DNA of 64,000 nt from Planktothrix tepida PCC 9214 (GTDB lineage: Bacteria; Cyanobacteriota; Cyanobacteriia; Cyanobacteriales; Microcoleaceae), in contig NZ_LN889796.1 in the NCBI RefSeq assembly GCF_900009145.1, forward strand, positions 155,609-219,608. Direction: 5' to 3'. Shown here piece after piece: positions 1 through 9,212 of this stretch. The notes beneath the pieces were generated by a model. It made no database searches, was not told the DNA's origin, and saw only the letters and a program-made list of their open reading frames with translations. How positions within the stretch are numbered: position 1 is the stretch's first letter; the number at the start of each line of letters is the position of its first letter. The translations under genes were made by a program, and so were the position numbers.

Positions 1-165
1 TGGGATTGCTATATCATTCTTTAAGTTTAAATTCAGGAATGATAGCTATTGAGTTGGAGAAAATTCGGTACAATATTGACTTCCAACTCGGCTGCGGTGA
101 TTCCCCTCCTAAAAAAGCCAATCCTGCTTTATGATGAAATGAATTCCAGAAGCAAGATCTCAAAT

Positions 166-1260
166 ATGGCTAAAGTTGGTTTACGAGGACGTTTATTTTT
201 ATCCCATTTATTAGTGATGTTAATTGGGGTAACATCCTTAGTGATTATTGGAAAAATATCTTCTCCTCGCTTTTTTGTCAGTAATTTAGAACAACTTGAA
301 GGCCCAGGATTTCGGTTACAATATATTCGTACTCGTCTAATAGAAGGCTTTGAAATTGCTTGGAACCGCAGCACCTTTTGGTCAGTTTTAGCGGGAACAA
401 CTGCCGCCGTAGGGCTGAGTTATTGGTTAACCCAACGCATTACTAAACCACTCACCCAAATGGAAGAAATTACTCAGAAATTTGCCTCTGGAGAATGGTC
501 AGAACGAATGTCTTTCAGCGATATTCCTGAGTTAAATCAATTAGCCTTAAGTTTTAATAAAATGGCTGCTAGTTTACAAAATGTTGAGAAAGAACGAAGA
601 GAATTAATTAGTGATTTAACCCATGAATTAAGAACTCCGTTAACCATTGTTAGGGGATATTTGGAAGAAATAGCCGATGGTCATATTGAACCTTCTCCAT
701 TAATTTATCAACAATTAGCGAAAGAAACTAAACGCTTAGAACGATTAGTCAATGATTTACAAGAACTTTCAAAAGTTGAATCCGGCTATTTACCCATTCA
801 TCAAAAACCCGTTAATTTATATCCTTTATTAACATCTTTAGTCCAACGTTTTTCAGATCAACTCTTAGAAGAAGGGCCGACTCTTCAGTTAGATTCTAAA
901 CCTGATTCACCGCTAGTATTAGCAGATTTAGACCGAACTGAACAAATTTTAGTTAATTTATTAGGCAATGCGATTCGCTATACTGAAACGGGAACCATTC
1001 TTGTTAAAACAGGTAATGATTTAAACTTTTTCTGGGTTGCTGTTATGGACACTGGAATTGGTATTTCTCCAGAAGATTTACCCCATGTTTTTGAACGCTT
1101 TTGGCGGGCTGATCGTTCTCGTTCTCGGAATTCAGGAGGAACTGGAATTGGATTAGCAATTACTCGCCGTTTGGTAGAATTACAAGGGGGAAGAATTGCC
1201 GTTTCCAGTCGTTTAGGAGAAGGCAGTACCTTTCAATTTTGCCTTCCCTTAGCTAAATAA
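166..1260 (+). CDS. Sensor histidine kinase with HAMP domain (BaeS/ResE type)
   Basis: Membrane sensor kinase of a two-component system: it autophosphorylates on histidine and passes phosphate to a response regulator. Counting from the ATG at 166 (364 aa), membrane segments lie near residues 10-28 and 70-88 with a short extracytoplasmic loop. A HAMP linker follows, then HisKA with phospho-acceptor H153 in DLTHELRTPL, then an HATPase_c domain with N box (NLLGNAIRYT), DTGIGIS and GTGIGLAIT. The frame is open from a TTG at 49, but the extra N-terminus is unlike the family; ATG 139 is the other candidate start and neither has a strong ribosome site. The partner regulator is probably upstream, outside the window. 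The signal sensed cannot be told. Confidence 0.85.
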   Translation: MAKVGLRGRLFLSHLLVMLIGVTSLVIIGKISSPRFFVSNLEQLEGPGFRLQYIRTRLIEGFEIAWNRSTFWSVLAGTTAAVGLSYWLTQRITKPLTQMEEITQKFASGEWSERMSFSDIPELNQLALSFNKMAASLQNVEKERRELISDLTHELRTPLTIVRGYLEEIADGHIEPSPLIYQQLAKETKRLERLVNDLQELSKVESGYLPIHQKPVNLYPLLTSLVQRFSDQLLEEGPTLQLDSKPDSPLVLADLDRTEQILVNLLGNAIRYTETGTILVKTGNDLNFFWVAVMDTGIGISPEDLPHVFERFWRADRSRSRNSGGTGIGLAITRRLVELQGGRIAVSSRLGEGSTFQFCLPLAK

Positions 1261-1279
1261 TTCGTCGATAAAGCAGGGT

Positions 1280-2683
1280 TTATTTTTTCCCTATTAACCA
1301 ATAGGTTCGCATTTCGCCTTTCCCTTTAATTAAAATTATCCCCCGTTCTTCAAATAAATAGTTTTCTTGAAGTTTTTGATAGGTGGTTTGACTGACTTGA
1401 ATTTGTCCTGATAAACCATGAGATTCCATCCGAGAGGCAATATTAACGGCATCTCCCCATAAATCATAACTAAATTTTTTTAATCCAATCACTCCAGCAA
1501 CAACTGGCCCTGTATTAATCCCAATTCTAAGGTTTAATAATTGATTATCTTGTTGGCGAAATTGTTGAATAATAGATTGCATTTCTAACGCCATTTCTGC
1601 GATCGCTTCTGCATGATCCAATCGAGGCATGGGAATACCACCCACCACCATATAAGCATCACCAATGGTTTTAATTTTTTCTAACTGATATTTATCTGCC
1701 AAACGATCAAATTCAGAAAAAATTTCGTTCAAAAACGTTACAATTTGTGTAGGAGAACGACGAGAAGCCATTCCTGTAAAATCCGTTAGGTCTGCAAATA
1801 AAATCGTCGTTTCTTCAAATCGATCAGCAATACAACCTTGCTCTTTTTTGAGCTTTTCAGCAATGGCAAAGGGTAAAATATTCAGTAATAATTGCTCAGA
1901 TTTATCTTTTTCTAACCGCAGAGCCATTTCTGCTTGATTCCGTTCTAGGGTGGCTTGATAAATTTGGTTAAACATCGTTTTAAAGGTAGCAATGACATCA
2001 CCGAGTTCATCATTTCTTTGAATTAATTGGGAATAAAATTTAGGTGCAGGTTTGTTATTAACAATAGCTTTTCCCGCTTCCATTAAATCTAATCGTAGTT
2101 TCAAAATTGGGACAATAACCGTTTTCCCTAAAACAAATAAAGTTGTTGAGGTGACAAAAATAGCAATAATTAAAACCAACCCAGCAATTCTTAAAATATA
2201 AGCGTAAATATCAGCATTGATGCTGGAAGCGTCATGACGAATAATCACAAGATATTTATTTTTGATCAGAAGTGTATTACAAGCAACATCATAGCGATCG
2301 CCTTGTTCTTGACGCAAATATAATGTTTCACCTTTCACCGCCTGTGCAAAGCTTAGAAGGGGGGGTTCACCAAATTCACCGATTAATTCTCCGGTATTTC
2401 GATAAACAGCACCGCCTAAAATCTCAGGATTCAAATAATGTAAATGACTTAATTGTTGTAGAAGTTCAGCATCGGATTGATAAGGATAGGTTTCAATCAT
2501 CCAGGCAATTTTACCCGCCGACATTGTAGGTAAGCGTTTCAACAATTCCTGCTGACGTTGATACACTGAAGGAATTAGAATTAAAATCTCGACAAACACC
2601 AAACTCAAAAATACCCAAAGTGTGATGGTTGCAGAAAGTCGAGCATTTAGAAGTTTAAAAAATAATTTAAGTTGTTCACGCAT
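1280..2683 (-). CDS. Membrane-bound class III adenylate cyclase
   Basis: Makes cyclic AMP from ATP. The protein of 467 aa has a membrane segment near residues 18-38, an extracytoplasmic region, a second membrane segment near 160-188, a HAMP-like linker, a coiled segment and a C-terminal class III cyclase domain from about residue 280. Metal-binding aspartates are in ILFADLTDFTG and TIGDAYMVVGG; the adenine-selecting Lys/Asp pair appears in KIKTIGD and YDLWGDAVNIASRME, where the following Asn and Arg stabilise the transition state. This pattern favours adenylate over guanylate cyclase. It is convergent with the kinase at 166-1260, only 19 nt apart. Confidence 0.85.
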   Translation of the reverse strand: MREQLKLFFKLLNARLSATITLWVFLSLVFVEILILIPSVYQRQQELLKRLPTMSAGKIAWMIETYPYQSDAELLQQLSHLHYLNPEILGGAVYRNTGELIGEFGEPPLLSFAQAVKGETLYLRQEQGDRYDVACNTLLIKNKYLVIIRHDASSINADIYAYILRIAGLVLIIAIFVTSTTLFVLGKTVIVPILKLRLDLMEAGKAIVNNKPAPKFYSQLIQRNDELGDVIATFKTMFNQIYQATLERNQAEMALRLEKDKSEQLLLNILPFAIAEKLKKEQGCIADRFEETTILFADLTDFTGMASRRSPTQIVTFLNEIFSEFDRLADKYQLEKIKTIGDAYMVVGGIPMPRLDHAEAIAEMALEMQSIIQQFRQQDNQLLNLRIGINTGPVVAGVIGLKKFSYDLWGDAVNIASRMESHGLSGQIQVSQTTYQKLQENYLFEERGIILIKGKGEMRTYWLIGKK

Positions 2684-3057
2684 AAATTGATGGCTCCTCT
2701 AAATATCTGTTTTTTTACAGGTAGATTGATAACTTTCGAGCTAATTCATTTTCTGGGCTCTCTTTTAAACGAATTATTAACCATAATTTTAGTTGGCTTT
2801 ATTGGCAATTTAAGGTACAATTAATCTATCAATGCAAAATTGTCTAATTTGTACCCTCTGGAGTTGAATATTAACTATCCACAAAACTCACATTCCCAAA
2901 GAATGATCCAATGTTAAGACAGATTTAGTTAAAATCAGGATAATTTAACTTGAAATTATTTGTCAGCTATCGGGTTTTTAACTGTTGAGAGTTGACCGTT
3001 AACAGATAACAGACACCAGACACTAGACAACAAAATCAATATAACTAAGGTTAATCA
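2684..3057. other. Intergenic region between divergent cyclase and pentapeptide gene
   Basis: This 374-nt AT-rich stretch holds the upstream regions of two divergent genes. It includes TTAAC-rich short repeats around 2988-3035 (GTTAACAGATAACAGACACC type), common in cyanobacterial spacers. I see no RNA gene or convincing promoter. Confidence 0.5.
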
Positions 3058-4347
3058 ATGACAATGGATCCCAATTCATCCTCGTCTCATTCCCAAGAAG
3101 TTCAGGAGAACCCTGAAAGCCTTAATGGTGGGGTACTTCAGCCACACGATTCCCCCCATCTACCCCCCCCCATGGAGGAAATACAACTGAATTCTGGGGA
3201 ATCTTGGGAGATCGAGACCCAAAACCCAATTTTGGAGGATCATCCCAGTTCTGTATCGGGTTCAATCGTCGTGCTATCAGCGATGGCTTTGATGATTTTA
3301 GGGCTAGGAATCGATAATATTACCCTAGGATATGTCAGTGCTTTGGCAACATTGGTAGTTTCCCTGCGCTTGATCTGGTCAGGTTGGGGTAAAGTTTGGA
3401 CAACTTTAATTCCAGCAAGCTGGCGTAGTTTAATTATTGCTTGTTTTGGGATTTTAGGCTCTTTAATTGGGTTAGTTATTTTTAGTAATGCTAACACCGC
3501 AAATGAAGTCAGTAATATTACGATTAATTGGGATGCAATTGGCGCTTTAGGGGATTTAGGAGGAGCATTAGGTCAAATTTTAATTGCGATTCTTGCCGTT
3601 TATGTAGCTTGGCGACAGTATATTATTTCCAGAGATTTAACGATTCAACAAAACCGAATTACTCAACAACAAACGATTGATGCTTATTTTCAGGGAGTCT
3701 CAGATTTAGCATTAGGAGAACAAGGATTATTAGAAGATTGGCCCCAAGAACGAGTAATTGCAGAAGGACGAACATCGGCGATTATTAAAAGTGTTGATGC
3801 GGAAGGAAAAGCCAAAATTCTGAGGTTTTTATCCCAAGCTAAATTAATTACTCCATTACAACGCGATCGCCATTTAGGACGTCCAATGTTAGATGGAAAT
3901 GGCAATTATGCAGAAGATCGAGATCATGGGGTACGAGTGATTGATTTAGGGGCGATGTTAGCGGGTGCAGATTTATCTCAAACTGACCTCCGACGCACGG
4001 ATCTCAGTGATGCGAATTTAGTCAAAGCTAATTTACAGGGATGTGATTTAGTTCGCGCTAATTTAGCCAGATCGATTCTCTATGAAGCCAATTTATCTTA
4101 TACAAATTTGCGTGCTATCAGACTGTTTTATGGTTCGCCAGAAACAGCTTCTCCTCGCAGTAAAACCTTAATTCCTAATTTTAATACCGGAGAACATACA
4201 GGGGCTGTTGTGGAAAATGCTGACTTTACTGGGATTGAAAATCTATCAGAAGAAAATCGCTATTATTGCTGTGCATGGTGCGGTTCTAAATCTCGAAAAA
4301 CCATCCCCGGAGGTTGCGAAGGAATTCCAAATAAATTAGATCGATAA
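3058..4347 (+). CDS. Pentapeptide-repeat membrane protein
   Basis: 429 aa. The first 60 residues are acidic and Pro/Ser-rich. Hydrophobic segments follow near residues 65-85, 88-105, 122-140 and 160-180, then a soluble part. Around residues 300-350 a run of A(D/N)Lxx pentapeptides (ADLSQTDLRRTDLSDANL and on) predicts a short right-handed quadrilateral beta-helix. The end has a Cys cluster (YYCCAWCG). The function of such proteins in cyanobacteria is largely unknown. The start ATG has AAGG 9 nt upstream. Confidence 0.7.
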   Translation: MTMDPNSSSSHSQEVQENPESLNGGVLQPHDSPHLPPPMEEIQLNSGESWEIETQNPILEDHPSSVSGSIVVLSAMALMILGLGIDNITLGYVSALATLVVSLRLIWSGWGKVWTTLIPASWRSLIIACFGILGSLIGLVIFSNANTANEVSNITINWDAIGALGDLGGALGQILIAILAVYVAWRQYIISRDLTIQQNRITQQQTIDAYFQGVSDLALGEQGLLEDWPQERVIAEGRTSAIIKSVDAEGKAKILRFLSQAKLITPLQRDRHLGRPMLDGNGNYAEDRDHGVRVIDLGAMLAGADLSQTDLRRTDLSDANLVKANLQGCDLVRANLARSILYEANLSYTNLRAIRLFYGSPETASPRSKTLIPNFNTGEHTGAVVENADFTGIENLSEENRYYCCAWCGSKSRKTIPGGCEGIPNKLDR

Positions 4348-4382
4348 GTTTTGGGGGTGTCGGGTATTTTCGGGAATCTTTC

Positions 4383-6209
4383 TTATTTTTTAATCATTTT
4401 TGCTAAAAAAACTTCAATAACTTCAGTCAACATTAAAGCCAAGGTTAATAGAAGTTCAATGATTAAAAATAAGGGAAGGAAAATGACTTGAACGATCCAG
4501 AGTATAACTTTCTTGCTTTGTTTCATTTGAGTTTGGGCGGTCATCATTCGCAGCGCTCGAACTAAAATTCGGATTAAGCGAATTCTATAGCTAATCTTGA
4601 GATCTTTAAACTTAGGATTATCAAATTGAACTTGACCCGAATTAAACAGTTGATTTAATGTTAAAATAGAGTCTTGGGTATCAATTTTTGAAAAGTTTAA
4701 ATGGAGCCAAGTTAAACCACACAGTCGCCCTAAAATAAAATCCTGTTCTCGATATTTTTTATCAAAAAAACCGCCAAAAGCGTTGAGAAAATCCGATGCT
4801 AATAGTTCATCTGCATCCTTGGGTTCTTCTACAATCGGAGTTTTAAACAAAGAACGGAATTTTTGATAAAGGGCTTCCAGTTGCGTTCGAGCTTCTATAT
4901 CCTCAATCAAACTAATTTGATTTAAAATTAAAGGTGTAATAGGTGAGAGTTGAATATGATGATAGGGGATAGCTTTTTCTAGGTCAGCTTTAATTTGAGA
5001 AAGTGTGTCTTCCGGTGAATGTTCTGATAACGTTTCTAAACTCGATAATATCTTTTCTTTATAATCCACTTGTTCATTAATTTGAACAATTTGTTTTAAC
5101 TGCATCGCATCCTGTTGAATGGAGGGAATTTTCAATCCTTTAAACAACAAATCCAAAAGATTAAACTGATTCTTCTTCAAACTAGGTTTACTATCTAAAT
5201 TTTCTAAAGAATAGGGAGAAACATAAACATACAATCGATCATCTCGCTCTGTTTTAACTTTGCGGTTAAATTCATGACTAAACTTAAGAAAATCTCGACC
5301 TTCTTCTTGAAGGAAAGACTCTGAATTCGGCAAAGAACTTAATCGAATATTCGCTTCTAAATCAATGGCTTTTAAAATCGGTAAATTATCTAAAATTCCC
5401 CCATCAGTATACCAAAATTTCAGATTTTCCTGGGGACAAAACATCGGTAAAGTCGGATCTAACTGTTGTTCACCAGATTTAGAACAAATTGTAAAATAAG
5501 CTGGACTTAAATTTTTTAAGTTATAACTTTTAATATTTGATCGATCTTCAACGGGAGGAAAAGCCAGAGGAAAAGCCCCAGAAATTAAACTACTATCAAC
5601 AACTTTATTCCAGATTTTTTGTAAGCGATCGCCTTGACGATTTAACTCAGAATGAAACAAAAAGCGACGAGTTTCTGCATGATTAATAGCGGGAATTCCT
5701 GAATAATTCCGACATTTATTTTCATAGGTGACTAATAAACCTTGTAAGTTCGTAACCGTCATCACTAAAGCCAACGGTTGATGAATCTTAAGTTGGTCTG
5801 TATTTTGAGTAATTAAATTGGCAATATTTTTAATTCCTTTTTGAGATAATAAACTTTCATTCTCACTTTTAAATACATTCTTTAAAGCTTGACGGTAATC
5901 TTCAATGGCGAAAACCGTATCAATATCTTTCATATCCGCCCGTTCAACCCACGCTTGGGCTAATAAATTCTGAGCTTCATAGTCACTATCTAAAATCTCT
6001 CGATTTAATAAATAATAAGCCGTAATTGCTCCTGTCATCGCTCCCGCAGAAGCACCTGTGATCAAATCAATTAACAACGGAGCATTGTCTTTTCTGGCTT
6101 GTCTTACTAATTCAAAACATACCCCCGCCATATAAGCTCCGAGTGCAATTCCACCTGATAAATTCAGGGAAATAGGAACAGGGTTAGGAGAGGAATTTGT
6201 TAAAACCAT
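4383..6209 (-). CDS. Patatin-like phospholipase-family protein
   Basis: Predicted lipid acyl hydrolase of 608 aa. The N-terminus has the oxyanion-hole motif (LNLSGGIALGAYMAG), the nucleophile elbow GASAG with Ser54, and further on the DGG that supplies the catalytic Asp (YTDGGILDNLP). The Ser-Asp dyad is therefore complete. A long central region and a hydrophobic C-terminus (about residues 570-600) suggest membrane attachment, as in patatin-related proteins with a membrane tail. The substrate is not evident. It is convergent with the pentapeptide gene. Confidence 0.75.
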   Translation of the reverse strand: MVLTNSSPNPVPISLNLSGGIALGAYMAGVCFELVRQARKDNAPLLIDLITGASAGAMTGAITAYYLLNREILDSDYEAQNLLAQAWVERADMKDIDTVFAIEDYRQALKNVFKSENESLLSQKGIKNIANLITQNTDQLKIHQPLALVMTVTNLQGLLVTYENKCRNYSGIPAINHAETRRFLFHSELNRQGDRLQKIWNKVVDSSLISGAFPLAFPPVEDRSNIKSYNLKNLSPAYFTICSKSGEQQLDPTLPMFCPQENLKFWYTDGGILDNLPILKAIDLEANIRLSSLPNSESFLQEEGRDFLKFSHEFNRKVKTERDDRLYVYVSPYSLENLDSKPSLKKNQFNLLDLLFKGLKIPSIQQDAMQLKQIVQINEQVDYKEKILSSLETLSEHSPEDTLSQIKADLEKAIPYHHIQLSPITPLILNQISLIEDIEARTQLEALYQKFRSLFKTPIVEEPKDADELLASDFLNAFGGFFDKKYREQDFILGRLCGLTWLHLNFSKIDTQDSILTLNQLFNSGQVQFDNPKFKDLKISYRIRLIRILVRALRMMTAQTQMKQSKKVILWIVQVIFLPLFLIIELLLTLALMLTEVIEVFLAKMIKK

Positions 6210-6374
6210 AACAACTAATTGAGGATCACCAATATAAGAAAAGCACCCTTAAATACTCTAATAGAAAAACTCCAAAAAGTCAAGGATTATCGAAAAAAAG
6301 AAAAAGTATCTCCTAGGGTTAGCACTATTAATAATTAATGAAATCAGGTCGGCTTTTGAGCATGAGGATATATA

Positions 6375-9128
6375 ATGTTAAAGGCGATGTCTGATACTTA
6401 TACTGTTATAATGACCAATACACTAACTAATATTAACACCTTTATTGACTACGCCCGAACTTTGAAAGGTGACGAAAAAGGGGAGGCACAAGTATTTTGC
6501 GATCGCCTGTTTCAAGCCTTCGGTCATCAAGGCTATAAAGAAGCAGGAGCCGAACTAGAATATCGGGTGAAAGCTAAAGGGAAAACTACAAAATTTGCTG
6601 ATTTATTGTGGCGACCTCGATTATTATTAGAAATGAAAAAACGGGGTGAAAAACTAGAAAAACACTATCAGCAAGCTTTTGAATATTGGTTGGAATTAGT
6701 GCCACAACGTCCTCAATATGTAGTGCTTTGTAATTTTGATGAATTTTGGATTTATGATTTTGATCTTCAGCTTAGGGAACCTGTAGATCGGGTGAGTTTG
6801 GAAGAATTACCTGCTCGTTTTACGGCTTTTAACTTTCTGTTTCGTGAAAATAAAAAGCCTTTATTTAATAATAATAAAATTGATGTAACTCGAAATGCTG
6901 CTAATAAAGTAGCTCAAGTTTTCAATCGTTTAGTAGAGCGAGGGGAAACCGTAGAAACCGCTCAACGGTTTATTCTTCAGTGTGTAGTGGCTTTGTTTGC
7001 AGAAGATATTGATTTACTCCCCAGAGGTTTATTCACTGAATTTTTAACAAATTGCCAGACAAATAAATTTAGTTCTTATGATTTGATTGGGGGTTTATTT
7101 CGACAGATGGGAAGTAATCGCCCTGCTCCTCAAGACAGTTACTATCACAATGTACCTTATTTTAATGGGGGAATTTTCTCAACTGTTGAACCCCTACACC
7201 TTACCCGAAGCGAAATTGACTTATTATTAGACGCAGCAACGGAACGTTGGTCAAAAGTGGAACCTGCGATTTTTGGCGGGTTATTTGAGTCTAGTATGGG
7301 TAAAGAAGAACGTCATGCTTTAGGTGCTCACTACACCAGCGAAGCTGATATTCAAAAAGTAGTTTTACCCACGATTACCCGTCCTTGGCGAGAACGAATT
7401 GAAGCCGCAAATACTCTAAAAGACTTACTGGCACTGCGGCAAGAATTAGTTAATTTTAAAGTCCTTGATCCGGCTTGTGGGAGTGGTAATTTTCTCTATG
7501 TTGCTTATCGGGAACTCAAGCGACTAGAAGCCCAATTACTCAGCAAAATTCATCAAAATTTTACCCGTGCTGCTAATACCATTGGTACGATGTCGTTAGT
7601 AAAAACCAGCCAATTTTACGGGATTGATATTAAACCCTTTGCAGTAGAATTAGCAAAAGTAACCTTAATGTTGGCTAAAAAATTAGCCCTGGATGAAGAA
7701 AATAATTTGCTAAATGTGGTACAGATGAACTTAGCATTAGACTTAGATCAGGCATTACCTCTTGATAATTTAGATCAAAATATTCGCTGTGATGATGCTT
7801 TATTTTGTGATTGGGAACCTGTTAATGTAGTCGTTGGTAATCCTCCATTTTTGGGTGGTAAACATATTCGTTTAGTTTTAGGGGATGAATATGTTGATCG
7901 CATTTTTGCCAAATTTCCTGATGTTAAAGATGTGGATTTTTGTACTTACTGGTTTCGTCTTACCCATAATCATTTGGGGGAAAATTGCCGTGCTGGTTTA
8001 GTAGCAACTAATTCTATTTCTCAGGGGAAAAGCCGTAAAGTTTCCTTAGATTATATTACTCAAAATGGGGGCTGTATTTATGATGTTATTTCTACACAAC
8101 CTTGGTCTGGTGAAGCTAAAGTACATATCAGTATTATTAATTGGCTGAAAACTTCTGACAATCAAGAATTAACTTACCGGATAGATCATAAAATTGTCTC
8201 AAACATTAATTCTGCTTTGAAAGCCGAGGTTGATGTTTCTCAAGCCGTGCGACTGAAGGCAAATCTTAACTTGTGTTTTCAAGGTGTGATTCCTAACGGT
8301 AAGGGATTTATTGTAACAGAAAAAGAAGTACAACAATGGATTAAAACCGATCCCACAAATCAAAAAGTTCTCAAACTCTTTTCGATGGGTGCAAACTTAG
8401 CACAAAATCCTCACGGTAAACCTGATCGATGGATTATTGATTTTGATGATATGAGTTTAGAAGATGCTAATGAATACAAACTTCCTTTCAACCATGTTAA
8501 AACCAATGTAAAACCAGAGCGAGATACTAATAGAGACAGTAGGGCTAAACAACTTTGGTGGACTTTTCACAGAACTCGTGGCGAAATGCGAAAAGCTCTA
8601 GCAATTTTACCTTATTGTTTCGCAGTTCCTAGAGTATCGAAATGGGCAATTTTTATTCCATTTCCATCAAATTGGTTAGCCGGTGATAAATCAGTTGTTG
8701 TGGCTTCTGATGATTTTTATGTTCTTGGTATCCTAACTTCTAACGCTCATCGTATCTGGATGCACGCACAAAAATCCACACTTAAAGCAGATATTGCCTA
8801 CACTCACAATACCTGTTTTGAAACTTTCCCTTTTCCTCAAAATTGCCCTGCAAAAACTAAAACTGAAATTCGAGTAGCAATGCAGGCTATTCATGACTAT
8901 CGCACCGAACAAATGGAGCGCAAACAGTGGGGAATTACCCAACTCTATAACCAGTTTTTTAATGAATCTGCTAGTCAACTTGCTAAACTCCACGCTCAAT
9001 TAGATCAACTTGTTTGTAAAGCCTACGGTATCAAAGCCAACGATGATCCCTTAAAGTTTCTATTAGAATTAAATTTAGAAGTCGCAAATCGGGAATCTCA
9101 AGGTTTATCTGTTGTCGCTCCAGGTTGA
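6375..9128 (+). CDS. MmeI-like type IIG/IIL restriction-modification fusion enzyme
   Basis: One polypeptide of 917 aa combining endonuclease, adenine methyltransferase and target recognition. The N-terminus has a PD-(D/E)XK nuclease core with D76, E86 and K88 (D-x9-E-x-K, the spacing known in MmeI). A helical connector follows, then a gamma-class N6-adenine methyltransferase with motif I DPACGSGNFL and catalytic NPPF. The last third is the likely target-recognition domain. Length equals the MmeI family norm (about 920 aa). GAGGA lies 8-9 nt upstream of the chosen ATG. There is no separate methylase or specificity gene next to it, as expected since these enzymes protect host DNA by their own methylation. 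The recognition sequence cannot be read from the gene. Confidence 0.85.
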   Translation: MLKAMSDTYTVIMTNTLTNINTFIDYARTLKGDEKGEAQVFCDRLFQAFGHQGYKEAGAELEYRVKAKGKTTKFADLLWRPRLLLEMKKRGEKLEKHYQQAFEYWLELVPQRPQYVVLCNFDEFWIYDFDLQLREPVDRVSLEELPARFTAFNFLFRENKKPLFNNNKIDVTRNAANKVAQVFNRLVERGETVETAQRFILQCVVALFAEDIDLLPRGLFTEFLTNCQTNKFSSYDLIGGLFRQMGSNRPAPQDSYYHNVPYFNGGIFSTVEPLHLTRSEIDLLLDAATERWSKVEPAIFGGLFESSMGKEERHALGAHYTSEADIQKVVLPTITRPWRERIEAANTLKDLLALRQELVNFKVLDPACGSGNFLYVAYRELKRLEAQLLSKIHQNFTRAANTIGTMSLVKTSQFYGIDIKPFAVELAKVTLMLAKKLALDEENNLLNVVQMNLALDLDQALPLDNLDQNIRCDDALFCDWEPVNVVVGNPPFLGGKHIRLVLGDEYVDRIFAKFPDVKDVDFCTYWFRLTHNHLGENCRAGLVATNSISQGKSRKVSLDYITQNGGCIYDVISTQPWSGEAKVHISIINWLKTSDNQELTYRIDHKIVSNINSALKAEVDVSQAVRLKANLNLCFQGVIPNGKGFIVTEKEVQQWIKTDPTNQKVLKLFSMGANLAQNPHGKPDRWIIDFDDMSLEDANEYKLPFNHVKTNVKPERDTNRDSRAKQLWWTFHRTRGEMRKALAILPYCFAVPRVSKWAIFIPFPSNWLAGDKSVVVASDDFYVLGILTSNAHRIWMHAQKSTLKADIAYTHNTCFETFPFPQNCPAKTKTEIRVAMQAIHDYRTEQMERKQWGITQLYNQFFNESASQLAKLHAQLDQLVCKAYGIKANDDPLKFLLELNLEVANRESQGLSVVAPG

Positions 9129-9189
9129 CCACCTATTGTTAAATAAGGTGTTTGACAATACTAAACCTTGTAACAAGGGTCATAACTTA

Positions 9190-9212
9190 CTGTTCCCTGT
9201 TCCCTGTTCCCT
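9190..9212. repeat. Short tandem GTTCCCT repeat
   Basis: Three copies of the heptamer GTTCCCT in a row lie between the restriction gene and the convergent TPR gene. The same heptamer, in reverse complement, appears near 12665-12690. Such short tandem heptamers are typical of filamentous cyanobacteria. Confidence 0.7.
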
